Positions 16,535-25,370 are shown, counted from the stretch's first letter. The stretch: 33,357 nt of DNA from an uncultured Clostridia bacterium (GCA_947585865.1 CANPXH010000026.1:1-33357); one strand, 5' to 3'. Made by a program: numbers and translations. Notes: generated by a model from the sequence alone, not told the origin.

Positions 16535-17577
16535 AATCTGCCCTTGCTTATTATCCTTGCAATAGGTATGGATCTGTGATCGATATACTTGGGCTCTTCG
16601 CTGCCGTCGTTTACAAGGCACCAGTTTTCGCCGTTTTTAAGCTCCTCATCGGTAGGTGAAAGCGTTTGCTGATCCTTCTTCAAATAGCTTATGCCAAAGG
16701 GTGCAAAGCATTTTCTCTGTCTTACATACAATGTATCCTGTCCGCCCTTTACAGCCGGATTTCTGCCCATTTCATAAGGCACCTTGGCGCCTATGTTCTC
16801 ATAGTCAAAAGCGCCCTGACCCAATACGTATGTAGTGTATATGCTCTTGCCGTCGTCACCCTCCGTTACAGGCATACTATCGTCAATAATTACGCTTCTG
16901 CCGTTCCATGTTGCAAGGGTAAGATCTCTTTGTATACCCATGGCGTCAGTCTGCTTAAGATAAGCCAAAAGATTCAGATTTTCCAGATTTGTAGCGACCT
17001 CGGAATGCATAATGGCAAGTGTGAACTTGTTCTTGTTGTCGCCGCCTGCCTTTTGTATAGCCTTGTTGAGAGTGGCAGGCTCAACGATGCCGTCGCCCTC
17101 CTTGGTAATGTCATAGGTGTGTTCATCCACAAACTCCTTGTTTTCCTTGCCTGTCATAGAATAGATACCCTCCAGTATGGCAAGAAGAGTATTCTGATCC
17201 ACTTCGTCAAAGTATTCCGCCACCTGCTGCGCCACGCTGTCCATAAAGCCTGCCCCTGCGGTGATATCCTCCGCAAAGTCCGTTTCTATCCAAGCCTTTG
17301 CACGGCCGACTACAACAACGCCTCTTTCATATGTTGTCGTATCCGTGGCAATAATGTCTGTCTGACCATCGTAGTTGAGCACATCGCCGTCAAGCAGACC
17401 GTACATAGGCAATATTGCATAGGCAGTACCCGTCTGTGAGCTAAAGGCATTCTTTATCTCGGCGTTTCCTCTTAAAGCCTTGCTCTTTATCAATTCATTC
17501 TTCTTTAGCTGAGGTATCCTCTCCACGTAAGCGCCAAAGGCCTGTGGATTAAAGCTTTTGCTTTCAAATTTAGCCAT
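16531..17577 (-). CDS. Phage major capsid protein
   Basis: A 348-residue coat protein from the ATG (MAKFESKSFNPQAFGAYVER) preceded by AAGGAGTGA; a longer frame to 17694 has no ribosome binding site. Marks are TGTAYAILPMYGLLDGDVLN, YDGQTDIIATDTTTYERGV, AWIETDFAEDITAGAGFMDS, ALLEG-like AILEGIYSM and GQDTLYVRQRKCFAPFGISY. These match the HK97-fold coat family of clostridial myoviral prophages. It follows the scaffold gene after a 143-base gap with no gene. Confidence 0.92.
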   Translation of the reverse strand: MAKFESKSFNPQAFGAYVERIPQLKKNELIKSKALRGNAEIKNAFSSQTGTAYAILPMYGLLDGDVLNYDGQTDIIATDTTTYERGVVVVGRAKAWIETDFAEDITAGAGFMDSVAQQVAEYFDEVDQNTLLAILEGIYSMTGKENKEFVDEHTYDITKEGDGIVEPATLNKAIQKAGGDNKNKFTLAIMHSEVATNLENLNLLAYLKQTDAMGIQRDLTLATWNGRSVIIDDSMPVTEGDDGKSIYTTYVLGQGAFDYENIGAKVPYEMGRNPAVKGGQDTLYVRQRKCFAPFGISYLKKDQQTLSPTDEELKNGENWCLVNDGSEEPKYIDHRSIPIARIISKGRL

Positions 17578-17720
17578 TTGTAAATCACTCCTTAAGTATC
17601 TTTTTGTTTGTATGAGATAAGTGAAACGTATCTTTTGATCTGTGCCCTTGCATGCAGGCGTGCTTGGCCGTGCAGCCAAACACATACCGCACACAACGGC
17701 TTTTATATCAAAACAGTCCG

Positions 17721-18188
17721 TTACCTTCCCTCAAAGTATGCACACAGCTGTGTGTAATTCATATCCTCCACACTTATATTTTCATCGCTGCTGTTTCCTA
17801 CAAGAACGCCTTTAAAGCCATTGTTCTTATTAAAAAGATAGCCGGTATCCTCGCCGGTTTGCAAGGCTCTTATCTGTTCATCCAGACCCTTTATATCACC
17901 ATTTTCATCAATTACTATCTTGTCCGTGTCGATAAGTGCCTTCACGGCCTTCAGCGTCTTGGCTCCCGCCTTTGCAAGCGCATTGTCAACAGCATTGTTT
18001 TTGTTGATATTATTTATCTCCTCGATATGCTTTTGCTCAAGCTCTCTGCATTCTGTCCTCATTTTCTCCAGCTCCGAGGTAAGAGAGGCGATTTTGCCTT
18101 CAGCCTCTCCCAGCCTTGTACCGCTCTCCTTGTCTATTGCATCTATAACATCCGCATCAAGCCCAAGCTTTTCAAGAAATTTTCTCAT
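17721..18188 (-). CDS. Phage scaffolding protein (GP20-like)
   Basis: A 155-residue protein with a long coiled coil (about residues 25-65: GEAEGKIASLTSELEKMRTE and onward), then AVDNALAKAGAKTLKAVKAL, the conserved IDTDKI segment and GLDEQIRALQ. This is the minor structural GP20/scaffold family, which guides capsid assembly and is then lost. Its ATG overlaps the portal stop (TAATG). No separate head-morphogenesis or protease gene lies between portal and scaffold. Confidence 0.9.
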   Translation of the reverse strand: MRKFLEKLGLDADVIDAIDKESGTRLGEAEGKIASLTSELEKMRTECRELEQKHIEEINNINKNNAVDNALAKAGAKTLKAVKALIDTDKIVIDENGDIKGLDEQIRALQTGEDTGYLFNKNNGFKGVLVGNSSDENISVEDMNYTQLCAYFEGR

Positions 18189-19633
18189 TACTTATCACTC
18201 TTTTCAATATCCCTGTCGGTTTTATCCGATCTATTTTCACTGCTCAGTCTCTTCATCTCCGCATCCACATCATCTGTCCAAGGATGCTGAGCCACAATAG
18301 TTTCCTTGCTCAGTATGCCCAAAGACTTTATACAATTGTCTATAGCTTCGCTTTCGTTTATAAGTATGTCTCTGTTGAATATAATATTGACATCCTCATT
18401 CTCGAAATTGCCTGCCCCAATATTGTTCAGATGTATTTTTATAAATTCCAGTATTTCTTCAAAGGCATAGCGGTATTCCGTTTCTATACCATTGGCATCG
18501 ATATCTATATCCGAATACATACTTTGTATATTCATCTGATTGGGCTCGCCGTGCAGTCTGTCATCCTTAGCGTCATAACCCATGCCGTTTTCCATAATGC
18601 CCTTTTTGAATATTTCGATAAGCGCTTTATAGTTTTCCGCATTAACATTTACGCTGAGGGTATCCACACCGCCCTGAGCACCGTCTATGGTCCTTACCTT
18701 TACAGCGCCGTAGCTTGCAAGATTTTTTCTGAACTCCCCAAGATTCTCGCCATCGTAGTTCTTAAGCACAAGAATAGTATTTCTGGGGTCTTCCTCCATG
18801 GCGTTGAGAAAGTTGCTCACAATAAGGTTGAGCCCGTCTTGAAGACTTTTGACAGCCTGTATAAGGGGAGCCTCCTTATCATTGTACTTAAATGGAACAA
18901 CAGGTATCCTGCCGAAGCTTGCCTGAGCATCTTCCGTGTAGAAATAAGAGGTTTTCCAGTTATTTCCGTCAGGCAAAAGTCTGCCCTTGTCAATAATGTA
19001 TCTTCTTATAAACACCTTGTCGAAGACCTCGGCACATTGCTGTATCTCTCTTTTTCTGCCCTTGTACTCTATTCTTTCATACACTCTTATGACATAGTCC
19101 AGTTCCCTGTGATCCTCGTCAGCCCAGCCGGGTATTATTTCCCAAGGGCGAAATCTTCTGAATCTCAATTTGCCCGTATCGTCATAATAAATATAAAGCC
19201 AGCCTATTCCGCAGTTAAGACTGTCCTCGCATATATTTCTCATTACCTTTAAAAAATCTCTGCCAAGTACACCCTTTATTTCATTTATATATTTCTTGTT
19301 CTCTCCGTGAAAGGTAAGGGGTTTTCCCAAAATATAATTTACCTTTTGCGTAACAAGCTTTTTATACTGATTGTCCACAATGCGGTTATTGGGCAGGTTA
19401 TCTATCTCCACTTGCTTTCCGCCCGGACCTATGGCAGTTCTCTTTCTTTCGAGGATATCATGCTTTCCTCCGTAGTAATCCTGACCTACAAGCATATCAC
19501 GCCTTTTCCGTGATGACTTGAATTCATTGATCTCCTTTAAAATAAAATCCTCTTCTCCTATAGCCTCCGCACCGTTTTTAATTATGGCGTTTATTTCAGA
19601 GGTACGGAAAAAGGGAAACTGAAAATCAAACAA
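18188..19633 (-). CDS. Phage portal protein (SPP1 gp6-like)
   Basis: A 481-residue portal with LVGQDYYGGKHDILERKRTA, NRIVDNQYKKLVTQKVNYIL, GKPLTFHG, IGWLYIYYDDTGKLRFRR, FKYNDKEAPLIQAVKSLQDG and NFLNAMEEDPRNTILVLKNY, all typical of SPP1 gp6-like portals. It forms the 12-subunit ring at the head vertex. The best start is TTG (19633) after AGAGGTGA. It is the first gene of the head-tail operon. A terminator-like hairpin at 19672-19699 lies just upstream, and the terminase genes that normally precede it are missing. Confidence 0.95.
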   Translation of the reverse strand: MFDFQFPFFRTSEINAIIKNGAEAIGEEDFILKEINEFKSSRKRRDMLVGQDYYGGKHDILERKRTAIGPGGKQVEIDNLPNNRIVDNQYKKLVTQKVNYILGKPLTFHGENKKYINEIKGVLGRDFLKVMRNICEDSLNCGIGWLYIYYDDTGKLRFRRFRPWEIIPGWADEDHRELDYVIRVYERIEYKGRKREIQQCAEVFDKVFIRRYIIDKGRLLPDGNNWKTSYFYTEDAQASFGRIPVVPFKYNDKEAPLIQAVKSLQDGLNLIVSNFLNAMEEDPRNTILVLKNYDGENLGEFRKNLASYGAVKVRTIDGAQGGVDTLSVNVNAENYKALIEIFKKGIMENGMGYDAKDDRLHGEPNQMNIQSMYSDIDIDANGIETEYRYAFEEILEFIKIHLNNIGAGNFENEDVNIIFNRDILINESEAIDNCIKSLGILSKETIVAQHPWTDDVDAEMKRLSSENRSDKTDRDIEKSDK

Positions 19634-19671
19634 CCGATCACCTCTTTTCCGTTTATTTTGATTTTAACATG

Positions 19672-19699
19672 AAAAAAGGGAACTCATATACGAGCTCCC
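19672..19699 (-). terminator. Terminator or attenuator hairpin upstream of the portal gene
   Basis: On the minus strand a 9-bp stem (GGGAGCTCG with TGAGTTCCC, two G-U pairs, 4-base loop) is followed by six T residues, about 40 bases before the portal start. It either ends transcription arriving from the repeat region or acts as an attenuator on a leader starting near 19760. Confidence 0.7.
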
Positions 19700-19760
19700 A
19701 ACGTCAGATTGTCGTATATGCACCTTTATGTTCACCTGACAATATCAAGTTAACATAAAA

Positions 19761-19780
19761 AGTGCGACAAAGTGCGACAT
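19761..19780. promoter_or_regulatory. Direct repeat, possible operator
   Basis: AGTGCGACA occurs twice head-to-tail with a 10-base period (19761-19769, 19771-19779), about one helical turn apart. It lies upstream of the portal operon. Binding by a phage regulator is only inferred; no regulator gene is in the window. Confidence 0.4.
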
Positions 19781-19819
19781 TTTTTAAATTTTTTTTATTC
19801 CCTTAAAAGGGGGTAAAAT

Positions 19820-20100
19820 TATATGTACTTTTTTCAAAAAGTACCAAAAACATTTAGTGCTTTTAGCTTTGGAGATTCCATATTTTTTATATAAACTTTA
19901 TTTATCTTACTTTAAAAAGTAAGCAAACTTTATGTACTTTTTTGCGAAAAAAGTACCAAAAACGTGGGAACCTTCCGATGGTTCCCACACCCTCCGAACG
20001 GCTTTTGGGGCTCAAAATTATCTTATTCCATAGCTTTTGACCCCAAAAGAATCGGGCTCCCACTTAGCCACGCTGCGGCTGTGGGAGGTGAGACTTCATT
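19820..20100. repeat. Hairpin-rich repeat block 2 (single half-element)
   Basis: A partial unit (GTACTTTTTT stem at about 19823-19842) is followed from 19906 by the full left-half order: CTTACTTTAAAAAGTAAG, GTACTTTTTTGCGAAAAAAG stem, TGGGAACC/GGTTCCCA, TTTTGGGG/CCCCAAAA, and CTCCCAC/GTGGGAG ending near 20090. It is nearly identical to the left halves of blocks 1 and 4. No inverted partner follows directly. After it, 20121-20146 holds a short palindrome-like unit (GGGGCGT/ACACGCC). Confidence 0.85.
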
Positions 20101-20180
20101 TAAATATCAAACCTTTCGTTTGTAGGGGCGTACATTACACGCCTGTATTTTTTTAATGAATTTATTTATGTTTCTTATCT

Positions 20181-20944
20181 GTCTTACTTTAAAAAGTAAG
20201 TAAATTTTTATGTACTTTTTTGCGAAAAAAGTACCAAAAACGTGGGAACCTTCCGATGGTTCTCACACCCCGGTGCTTGGGCGAGCAGTATCACGAAGTG
20301 ATACGACCAGCCCTCCGAACGGCTTTTGGGGCTCGACATTATCTTATTCCATAGCTTTTGACCCCAAAAGAAGCATGGCTTCTGCCTGACCACTATTGCA
20401 CCGAAAGATTTATCGGACACTCGCTAGAGTGGCTTTTGCCGAAGGCAAAAGTGCTGATTGCGGTCGGCAGAAGGAGAAACTTCTCAAAAAGATTACTGAT
20501 GAAATAAATGACTGATGCAGGCTTCTGTAAATAAAGAATTCAATATTTATATAGACTCTTTTCTCCATCAGCTACAATAAAACTAAAGGGAATTTAATAA
20601 TCAATCATATTACTATATAATACAATATGTTTAAGTCTTAAGGCTTTCCAATTTGAAAAGCTAATATTTATGTGAAGCCTCACCTCCCACAGCCGCAACG
20701 TGGCTAAGTGGGAGCCCTGCTTCTTTTGGGGTCAAAAGGTATGAAATAAGATAATTTTGTGCCCCAAAAGCCGTTTAAGGGGTGTGGGGAGAATCGGAAC
20801 TCCCCACGTTTTTGGTACTTTTTTCGCAAAAAAGTACAAATAAATTTGTTTACTTTTTAAAGTAAGACAAGCAATAAATAGTCTATTATGTAGAAATAAT
20901 AAAGCTAAAATCATTAAATGTTTTTGGTACTTTTTTCGCAAAAA
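20181..20944. repeat. Hairpin-rich repeat block 3 (inverted-end element plus fragment)
   Basis: An element of about 688 bp begins GTCTTACTTTAAAAAGTAAG (20181) and ends with the inverse of that motif at 20868. Terminal inverted similarity spans roughly 75-95 bp and includes the GTACTTTTTT stem and the ACGTGGG stem start. The middle carries hairpins such as GCTTTTGCCGAAGGCAAAAG (around 20433) and AT-rich spacer. Bases 20411-20866 match 33357-32901 in reverse orientation. A broken GTACTTTTTT stem (20926-20944) then runs straight into the terminator of the DUF4914 gene, suggesting an insertion or deletion boundary. No coding region is supported. Confidence 0.88.
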
Positions 20945-20979
20945 GAAGCTACCACATTAAACTCTAATGTGATAGCTTC
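20939..20979 (-). terminator. Intrinsic terminator of the DUF4914 gene
   Basis: The minus strand reads a long stem (GAAGCTAxCACATTA with its complement, one mismatch, 15 positions) followed by TTTTT, starting about 18 bases after the stop. Its T-run merges with the end of repeat block 3. Confidence 0.9.
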
Positions 20980-20996
20980 ATTATAATTACGAAATA

Positions 20997-22904
20997 TTAA
21001 AGTTTAGGTATTAAATTATAATAGTCTTCAACGGTAGCATCATTGAGCACAGCTTCGATTATCTTCTTTCCCAGCGGATCGAGATCGGCCGTATCGAACT
21101 TCTTAAGCTGTTCCTTAAAGAAATCGGTAAGCTTCTTGGCACCGATATCATATGTATCGTTGCCCACACGGCCCTGAAGATTTACTTTAAGAAGGCCGGG
21201 ATTGATAGGGGTACCGTCTATCTTAACAGACTTCGGAATATATCCGAGAAGTGAGCATCTTGCCGCTTCAAGCTGTTCGGGCTTGAATCTGGCGCCGCCA
21301 CGTCTTGCAAGATATTCTCTTGTTACCCATTCGCCTGCAAAGCCCACCTTATATGCGCCTATATACTGGTTGGGTATAAGGACATAGCGTGTACTTGGCG
21401 TATCTATTATCTGCTTTAAGAGAAGGTTAGCCTGATCTACCTTCTTGCCTGTAGCAAAAGGCCAATATGAGCCAACGCCTTCGCTCTTCATAGCGTTGCC
21501 TGCGGAATCTATAATAGAAGGATTGGCAAAGCCTCTTGGCGCCACGAGTCTCCATATCCATGCAAGAGCAGGAGGAAGCACATGGAACATACCTATGATA
21601 CCGTAATCGGGATGCTCCTTTGTTGTAGGCGGAGTCCTTATACCAAAGCTTCTTACATCTACCTCGGCGGTGCCGTAGACAATGTTATTCTTAAGCTTTC
21701 TCGGCATTATGATCCTGGGATTCGGACAGGGAACTCCCGGTGAATCCTCGATATGATCCCAAATAAGGCAAGTGGAATCCGGCACTGCATTCATATTAAG
21801 GAATACCAGCGGCTCCTTAGGATGGCAGCAGGCCTTTTCCGTCTCGGGCTCTGTACCGTATTGATCTATGTGATCGACTCTCAGAAACCAGCCGTATTCA
21901 GCATCGCATACCACAAGCTTTCGCTTAGTGTGATCCTGTATAGTCGGATGGGCAAGAGCCATATCGTCTGTAATAGGGTTAAGAGTGACCGTATCCGTAA
22001 TATTTACATAGGTCTCTTCTCCCGTTCTTATATTGGTAGCAAGGAGCACCTTGCCATCGGGTTCTCTGTGTATAGGCTCGGTCATCTCTGACTTGCCGCC
22101 GCCGGATGCGCCCTCGTGCATTATGGTAAGCTCCAATTCATAGGGTGTAACTACCTTAACGGTAGAGGCATGGAGAGTTACCCAGCCTTCTTCTTCACCG
22201 ATATGAAGAAGTATGGAATATACGCCCTTCTTAGCGGAAGGTCCTAAATAAAGATTGTAGCTGAAAATTTCCTGCATATCGTAAAGTCTGTTATGTACGA
22301 CTATCTGCTTGCCGTCGTAATGAGTATGGCGGAAAGGCGGAGCTACATATATAACAGCCTTCGGCTTAAAGTAATTGGGAAGCTTGCTTGCGGGAATAAA
22401 TCCCTGAAGCTCTGCAAGAGCCGTAGCAAAAAACGCTGCGTTGCCCGGCACTACCGCAAGACAAGGATAACCTATACCCATTGAGATATTGCCTGCGTAA
22501 AAAGGAACTATCACAAGGGAATCCTGTTCCCTGAGCCACTTGAAGGTCTCCTGCCTTATAGGCTCGAAGGGCTTGCCGAAGCGCTCCATGTGAGTAGGCT
22601 TATCGGTAGGCAGATCGTCTGCTATAACCATTGAATTAGGGTCTCTTCTTCTAAGAGTGATATCGTCAAAGTTAATAACTATACCGTTTTTACACTTTGT
22701 GATATATGCTTCTCTTATTTTTTCGCCGTTTACATCAAAATAAATATCATTTGTCTTCTTGTCCTTGCCTCCCATAGCAAGATCAAAAAGCTCTTCTTTT
22801 GTTTCCGGAATTATTATTTCGGCATCGCTTTTCTTTATAATATCGCTCAGGCACTGATGCAAAAGCATTTTGTTGATAGCGCTGCCATTTTTCTTAGCTG
22901 CCAT
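20997..22904 (-). CDS. DUF4914 family P-loop protein
   Basis: A 635-residue soluble protein of the DUF4914 family. It has a phosphate-binding loop GASGGGKSEM (residues 265-274) preceded by a beta strand (ELELTIMHE), like the kinase loop of PEP carboxykinase and HPr kinase. Other conserved segments are PGNAAFFATALAELQGFIPA, NMNAVPDSTCLIWDHIEDSP, PRIIMPRKL and YVLIPNQYIGAYKVGFAGEW. The substrate is unknown. The sequence looks complete and the family size is normal. It has its own promoter (22962-22990), AAAGGAGG and terminator, so it is a single-gene unit, not part of the prophage. Confidence 0.9.
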   Translation of the reverse strand: MAAKKNGSAINKMLLHQCLSDIIKKSDAEIIIPETKEELFDLAMGGKDKKTNDIYFDVNGEKIREAYITKCKNGIVINFDDITLRRRDPNSMVIADDLPTDKPTHMERFGKPFEPIRQETFKWLREQDSLVIVPFYAGNISMGIGYPCLAVVPGNAAFFATALAELQGFIPASKLPNYFKPKAVIYVAPPFRHTHYDGKQIVVHNRLYDMQEIFSYNLYLGPSAKKGVYSILLHIGEEEGWVTLHASTVKVVTPYELELTIMHEGASGGGKSEMTEPIHREPDGKVLLATNIRTGEETYVNITDTVTLNPITDDMALAHPTIQDHTKRKLVVCDAEYGWFLRVDHIDQYGTEPETEKACCHPKEPLVFLNMNAVPDSTCLIWDHIEDSPGVPCPNPRIIMPRKLKNNIVYGTAEVDVRSFGIRTPPTTKEHPDYGIIGMFHVLPPALAWIWRLVAPRGFANPSIIDSAGNAMKSEGVGSYWPFATGKKVDQANLLLKQIIDTPSTRYVLIPNQYIGAYKVGFAGEWVTREYLARRGGARFKPEQLEAARCSLLGYIPKSVKIDGTPINPGLLKVNLQGRVGNDTYDIGAKKLTDFFKEQLKKFDTADLDPLGKKIIEAVLNDATVEDYYNLIPKL

Positions 22905-22961
22905 GCGGAACCTCCTTTAAAAAATAAGTTTAGGTGTCTCCCCCACAAACTATTTATATCT

Positions 22962-22990
22962 ATCATAACATTTTTACTATAGAAAAGCAA
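22962..22990 (-). promoter_or_regulatory. Promoter of the DUF4914 gene
   Basis: On the minus strand -35 TTGCTT (22990-22985), 17 bases, -10 TATGAT (22967-22962). The leader is about 50 bases and ends in AAAGGAGG. Confidence 0.75.
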
Positions 22991-23183
22991 CAAAAAAAGC
23001 GAAATAATTCGTTTTTTATTAAATTTGACGCTTAAAGTTAAAATTATTACAAAAAAACTGTGTAAAATAAAGCAGTTTATAGCATAATACAATAAAGCGG
23101 AACATTAAATTGTCTGACAATTGCAATATTTATGCAATGATAATTCAACTTATTTGATAATCATTTTCTTTTATATTCTTTTG

Positions 23184-23212
23184 TTTACTTTTTTTCACTG
23201 TTGTGATATTAT
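23184..23212 (+). promoter_or_regulatory. Possible promoter of the membrane protein-murC operon
   Basis: TTTACT (23184-23189), 17 bases, TATTAT (23207-23212), inside a very AT-rich stretch where other -10 matches (TATAAT nearby) also exist. The position, about 40 bases before the start codon, is reasonable. Confidence 0.45.
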
Positions 23213-23250
23213 ATAATAAAATATTATGTAATGCTTAAAGGGAGAATAAT

Positions 23251-23913
23251 ATGAAAAACAGAATTTTATATATCATTTCGGCTGTTTTGCTGATAATATT
23301 GCTTATCGTTATTGTGTTTATTGCAACAAAACCAAAAAACAACACCCCTGCTGCGGATCCTTTGCCGCTAAGGGGCAAGGAATCCGATGTCGCTCAGATA
23401 GAGCCCACCGATCTGCCAAGCAAAAAGGAGCTTGAAGCCTTGAGGCTTGAAGATGTTATTCAGACAGATAAGATCAACGATCAGTTCGCTCTTGCCTCAT
23501 ATCAGGTAGACGGTATCAGCATGGTATATTATTTTCAGGCAGATGCAGTTACCAACGGCGAAAGGCTTACCGTTACTGCCAGAACTATGGACCCTGCCGA
23601 ATATCAGATAACATTGCCCGCAGGCGATAAGGTACAAAAGACAAATATAGGCGAATATGAAATGACCTTCTATGACAGGATGATATATTACGTTGCAGAT
23701 GAAAACGTGGAAATACCTTCCGTTATACAAGACAATCTCCAAAACGGACATGCCGAGATAAGGTATAGGAGCGGTATGCCCGAGCTTTTAAACTGCCAGT
23801 CCATGCAGTGGTATGACAACGGTATTGCGTATAATATGGAATCCATCAACAGAAGCTATACCTTAGAGGATATGTCAAGGCTTGTCAGCGACTATCTAAA
23901 TAACAGAAAATAA
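23251..23913 (+). CDS. Membrane-anchored extracytoplasmic protein (DUF4367-like)
   Basis: A 220-residue protein with one N-terminal membrane segment (residues about 5-26, ILYIISAVLLIILLIVIVFI), so the rest is outside the membrane. The C-terminal part, with LLNCQSMQWYDNGIAYNMES and LEDMSRLVSDYL, resembles the DUF4367 domain found in exported and anti-sigma-like proteins. That similarity is weak and from memory. It starts after GGGAGAATA and ends 13 bases before murC, so the two are probably co-transcribed. A cell-envelope role is inferred from this linkage. No catalytic motif was seen. Confidence 0.75.
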   Translation: MKNRILYIISAVLLIILLIVIVFIATKPKNNTPAADPLPLRGKESDVAQIEPTDLPSKKELEALRLEDVIQTDKINDQFALASYQVDGISMVYYFQADAVTNGERLTVTARTMDPAEYQITLPAGDKVQKTNIGEYEMTFYDRMIYYVADENVEIPSVIQDNLQNGHAEIRYRSGMPELLNCQSMQWYDNGIAYNMESINRSYTLEDMSRLVSDYLNNRK

Positions 23914-23926
23914 AAGAGGTATCTAT

Positions 23927-25300
23927 ATGAAGCTTTCAGATCATAAAAATATTTATTTCATCGGTATAGGCGGCATAAGTATGTCAAGCCTTGCCGAGAT
24001 ACTTTTTTATAAAAACTATAATATATCGGGCTCTGACGGCGTTGCGTCTGCTGTGACAGACAGACTGAAAGCGCTGGGCATTACCGTAAATATAGGACAG
24101 TCTGCCGAAAATATCACGAAGGATGCGGATCTTGTGGTATATACGGCTGCCATTTCAGAGGATAACCCTGAGCTCGCTGCCGCACGCAAAAGCGGGGCGG
24201 CGGTCATAGACAGGGCTGAGCTTGTGGGTATGCTCATGAATGAATACAAGCATCCAATATCCGTTGCGGGTACGCATGGCAAGACCACCACATCTTCCTT
24301 TGTGACCGAGATATTCATGGCTGCCGATACCGATCCTACCGTGTCCATAGGCGGTATGCTTCCCAGCATAAACGGTAATTTCAGAGTCGGCACACAGGAT
24401 TATTTTGTTCTTGAGACCTGTGAATACAAGGACAGTTTCTTGAAGTTCAATCCTCATTCCGCCATTATATTGAATGTGGATGCAGACCATTTGGATTATT
24501 TCAAGAACATCGACAATATATATAGGTCTTTCAACACCTTTGCAAAGAGAGTGCCTAAAAATGGCTTTATAGTTATAAATAAGGAAATACCAAGGCTCGA
24601 TGAAGTAATTGAAGGCACACTTTGTAAAATAGTGACCTACGGCAAAGACAGCAGTGCCGATTGGTATCCTAAAGACATAGTATACGACTCAATGGGTCAC
24701 GGCTCATATAAGGCTGTTTACAAGGGAGATGTCATTGCGGAAGTCTCTCTTATGATACCCGGTGAGCACAATGTGTACAACTCCCTCGGCGCCTTTGCTC
24801 TTGCATATGAATACGGCATAGATACTAAAGCCATAGTCAAGGGCATTTCTCAATACAAGGGAACCGACAGACGCTTCCAGTACAAGGGCAGCTTTAGGGA
24901 TATTACAGTCATAGATGATTATGCCCATCACCCTACCGAGATAGCAGCCACTATCGACAGCGCAAGAGCCAACGATATAGGAGATCTGTGGATAGTGTTC
25001 CAGCCCCATACCTATACCAGAACATTTGCTCTCCTGGAGGATTTTGCAAGGGTGCTGTGCAAGGCCGACAAGGTGCTCCTGCCGGATATATATGCCTCAA
25101 GAGAAAAGGACACGGGGCTTATATCCTCAAGGGAATTGGCAGACAGGATCAACGAATTGGGCGGAGATGCAAAATACTGCGGAACTTTCGACAATGCCGA
25201 AAATTATATTTTGGAAAATTGCAATCCACACACAATGTTGATAACTATGGGCGCAGGCGATGTGTATAAGTTAGGAGAAAAGCTTGTTTCAGCCAAGTAA
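23927..25300 (+). CDS. murC: UDP-N-acetylmuramate--L-alanine ligase
   Basis: MurC joins L-alanine to UDP-MurNAc using ATP, the first peptide step of peptidoglycan synthesis in the cytoplasm. The 457-residue protein has the N-terminal UDP-binding motif FIGIGGISMSSLAEIL (from residue 11), the ATP loop GTHGKTTTS (115-123), the HLDYFKNIDNIY region, the DYAHHPTEI motif and the C-terminal VFQPHTYTRTF and LITMGAGDVYKLGEKL. All are diagnostic for MurC rather than MurD/E/F. Length is normal. Ribosome binding site is AGAGGT. The rest of the mur cluster is not adjacent. Confidence 0.98.
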   Translation: MKLSDHKNIYFIGIGGISMSSLAEILFYKNYNISGSDGVASAVTDRLKALGITVNIGQSAENITKDADLVVYTAAISEDNPELAAARKSGAAVIDRAELVGMLMNEYKHPISVAGTHGKTTTSSFVTEIFMAADTDPTVSIGGMLPSINGNFRVGTQDYFVLETCEYKDSFLKFNPHSAIILNVDADHLDYFKNIDNIYRSFNTFAKRVPKNGFIVINKEIPRLDEVIEGTLCKIVTYGKDSSADWYPKDIVYDSMGHGSYKAVYKGDVIAEVSLMIPGEHNVYNSLGAFALAYEYGIDTKAIVKGISQYKGTDRRFQYKGSFRDITVIDDYAHHPTEIAATIDSARANDIGDLWIVFQPHTYTRTFALLEDFARVLCKADKVLLPDIYASREKDTGLISSRELADRINELGGDAKYCGTFDNAENYILENCNPHTMLITMGAGDVYKLGEKLVSAK

Positions 25301-25318
25301 TACACAGAGTTATCCTAC

Positions 25319-25370
25319 TTATCCACAGAAAAACCTTTGTTCGAAGTGCAAAAATACAGACTTATCCACA
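25319..25370 (+). promoter_or_regulatory. Two perfect DnaA boxes
   Basis: TTATCCACA occurs at 25319-25327 and 25362-25370, same orientation, 43 bases apart. A weaker half-match TTATCC lies at 25310. About 60 bases of very AT-rich DNA follow (25415-25475). This could be part of a replication origin or a DnaA-controlled promoter for efp. Two boxes alone do not prove an origin. Confidence 0.6.

Larger units (their letters stand above)
22905..23250. other. Divergent intergenic region
   Basis: This AT-rich gap carries the promoter of the leftward DUF4914 gene and a possible promoter for the rightward membrane protein. A relaxed DnaA-box match TTTTACACA lies on the minus strand at about 23056-23064. 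Transcription diverges here. No gene or structured RNA is evident. Confidence 0.5.

Noticed and set aside
17578..17720. Extra coding sequence upstream of the capsid start
   Set aside because: The frame continues to 17694 but has Cys/Arg-rich noise; the AAGGAGTGA site places the real start at 17577.
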